A DNA stretch of 10,252 nt from Planctomycetales bacterium (GTDB taxonomy: Bacteria > Planctomycetota > Planctomycetia > Pirellulales > Thermoguttaceae). The translations under genes and the position numbers were made by a program. The number at the start of each line of letters is the position of its first letter. Within the stretch, counting starts at the first letter, position 1. Shown here piece by piece: positions 9,031-10,252 of the stretch. The notes beneath the pieces are model-generated. The model was given only the letters and a program-made list of their open reading frames with translations. It made no database searches and was not told the DNA's origin. The DNA lies in NCBI GenBank assembly GCA_007122045.1, contig SKJM01000092.1:1-10252 (forward strand). The letters are read 5' to 3'.

Positions 9031-10252
9031 ATGCGACGTTTTCTCGGTTACGCGATTGTCGCCGCCGCTGGCGGCCTGATGGCCTGGGCCCTCTCGTTCA
9101 GTACCTTGCCGCCGGCCGACTTCACGTTCTGTAACGGCGACGAGATCAAGACCATCGACCCGGCCATCTCGACCGGCCAGCCCGAAGGACGCATCATCTG
9201 GGCCCTGTTCGAGGGCCTGTGCCGCTGGCATCCCGAAACGCTGGAACCCATTCCCGGCATGGCCGAGCGGTGGGAGGTGTCGGAGGATCGGCTTACCTAT
9301 ACGTTCTTCCTGCGCCGCGAGGCGCTGTGGTCGGACGGCACCCCGGTTACCGCGCACGATTTCCTCTACTCGTTTCGCCGCTTCCTGCACCCGGCCACGG
9401 CCGCCGAGTACGCCAAGGAACTGTGGTACATCGAGGGGGCGCGGAAGTTCACCGTCCGCGACGTCGCCGCCGGCGATCCGGTCGAGGTGGAACTGCACGA
9501 GAAGCCCGACGGGGCCCTGCCGTTCGCGCCCGGGAAGATCCTCCACGGTACCCTGCTGGCAGTCGACGACCCGACGGCCGACCGGCCCATCTTCACCGTG
9601 GAGACGGTCGAGGGTCCGCGGCGCTTCCAGCGCGTGGCGAAAGGCGCCGCGCCCGACGGCGTGACTGCCTGCCAAATGATCACCTACGACTTCCGCCAGG
9701 TGGGCATCCGGATGCTCGACGACCACACGGTCGAGATCCGGCTGCGCCACCCGGTGCCGTACTTCCTCCACCTGATGGGCTTCTACCCCTTTTCGCCGGT
9801 CAACCGCCGCTGCGTGGAAACGCACGGCTACCCGGCGTGGACGCGGCCGGAAAACCTGGTGGTCAACGGCCCGTTCCTGCTGGAGTTCCGCCGGGTGCGC
9901 GACCGCATCCGGCTGGTCAAGAACCCCACGTACTGGAACCGCGACGCCGTGGGGCTGCAAACCATTGACGCCCTGGCGGTCAAGTCGGTCACGACCATGT
10001 TGAACCTGTACATGACCGGCCAGGTCGATTGGATTCCCGCCGTGCCCGCCGAGGTGGTGACCGACCTGCTGGCGCGCGACGACTTCCAGCCGGCGCCCTT
10101 CCTGGCGCTGTACTACTACCTGATCAACACCGACCGGCCGCCGCTGGACGATCCCCGCGTGCGCCGGGCCCTGGCCCTGGCGGTCGACCGCCGCGAGATC
10201 GTCGAGCAGGTAACCCGGTCGGGCCAGGTGCCGGCCTACAGCGTCGTGCCCG
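9031..10252 (+). CDS. OppA/DppA-like peptide ABC transporter substrate-binding protein, 5' part
   Basis: The first 407 codons of a family 5 extracellular solute-binding protein (SBP_bac_5), truncated by the window end. The N-terminus MRRFLGYAIVAAAGGLMAWALSF is a signal peptide or uncleaved anchor; no lipobox is present. Family landmarks are NGDEIKTIDPAISTG (35-49), AERWEVSEDRLTYTFFLRREALWSDGTPVTAHDFLYSFRR (78-117), IRMLDDHTVEIRLRHPVPYFLHL (226-248), NGPFLLEFR (279-287), VKNPTYWNRDAV (296-307) and DDPRVRRALALAVDRREIV (373-391). An insertion of roughly 80 residues (about 139-222) lies between the usual helix and the LDD motif. The protein should deliver oligopeptides, or another ligand of this family, to an ABC permease that would lie downstream of the window. 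ATG 9031 lacks a Shine-Dalgarno at normal distance: GGAG is 18 nt upstream and TATAGT ends four bases before the ATG. Confidence 0.92.
   Translation, partial: MRRFLGYAIVAAAGGLMAWALSFSTLPPADFTFCNGDEIKTIDPAISTGQPEGRIIWALFEGLCRWHPETLEPIPGMAERWEVSEDRLTYTFFLRREALWSDGTPVTAHDFLYSFRRFLHPATAAEYAKELWYIEGARKFTVRDVAAGDPVEVELHEKPDGALPFAPGKILHGTLLAVDDPTADRPIFTVETVEGPRRFQRVAKGAAPDGVTACQMITYDFRQVGIRMLDDHTVEIRLRHPVPYFLHLMGFYPFSPVNRRCVETHGYPAWTRPENLVVNGPFLLEFRRVRDRIRLVKNPTYWNRDAVGLQTIDALAVKSVTTMLNLYMTGQVDWIPAVPAEVVTDLLARDDFQPAPFLALYYYLINTDRPPLDDPRVRRALALAVDRREIVEQVTRSGQVPAYSVVP

Overview
The window looks like a GC-rich planctomycete chromosome, most likely Pirellulales-like. The basis is gene content: a DUF1559 pseudopilin with the H-x9-DG ending, a LamG protein with a PEP-CTERM tail, a XylR-type AraC regulator, a small 'VPVSGRV' lipoprotein, a long divergent Hsp70, and degenerate intergenic palindromes of the 'TTGACAGGCTGAAAGCCTGTCC' type. 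The assignment is an inference from these families, not a database match.

Layout. From 1 to 3792 the minus strand carries a co-directional series, in transcription order: a LamG/PEP-CTERM protein (3792-2176), a DUF1559 pseudopilin (2063-1077), a lipoprotein (1032-553), a patch of degenerate palindromic repeats (433-545), and a Tat-exported glycoside-hydrolase-like protein that runs off the window (410-1). Divergent from this series is a XylR-like regulator (4177-5343, plus). The intergenic region between them holds a sigma70-like promoter for the LamG gene. Directly upstream of its -35 box lie two direct repeats (TCGCAAAnnACCnC) 22 bp apart, the geometry expected of an AraC-family activator site. 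I read this as a regulated surface/envelope cassette whose inducer is probably a sugar.

From 5344 to 8300 the xylR gene converges on a 946-residue Hsp70-family gene (minus). Two near-identical palindromic repeats separate them. Immediately upstream of the Hsp70 start is a short remnant resembling the N-terminus of a BglII-like restriction endonuclease. From 8512 to 9030 no convincing protein gene is present, but the minus strand has a promoter-like sequence, two perfect hairpins and a terminator-like stem followed by a T-rich tract, making a candidate transcript of about 250 nt. From 9031 to the end is the first 407 codons of an OppA/DppA-like family 5 solute-binding protein (plus), with an unusual insertion of roughly 80 residues.

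Many long open frames antisense to these genes are GC-bias shadows. One stop-free minus-strand frame reaches from 6132 to 2176, but only the 538 codons after the strong ribosome-binding site at 3799-3804 are judged real.
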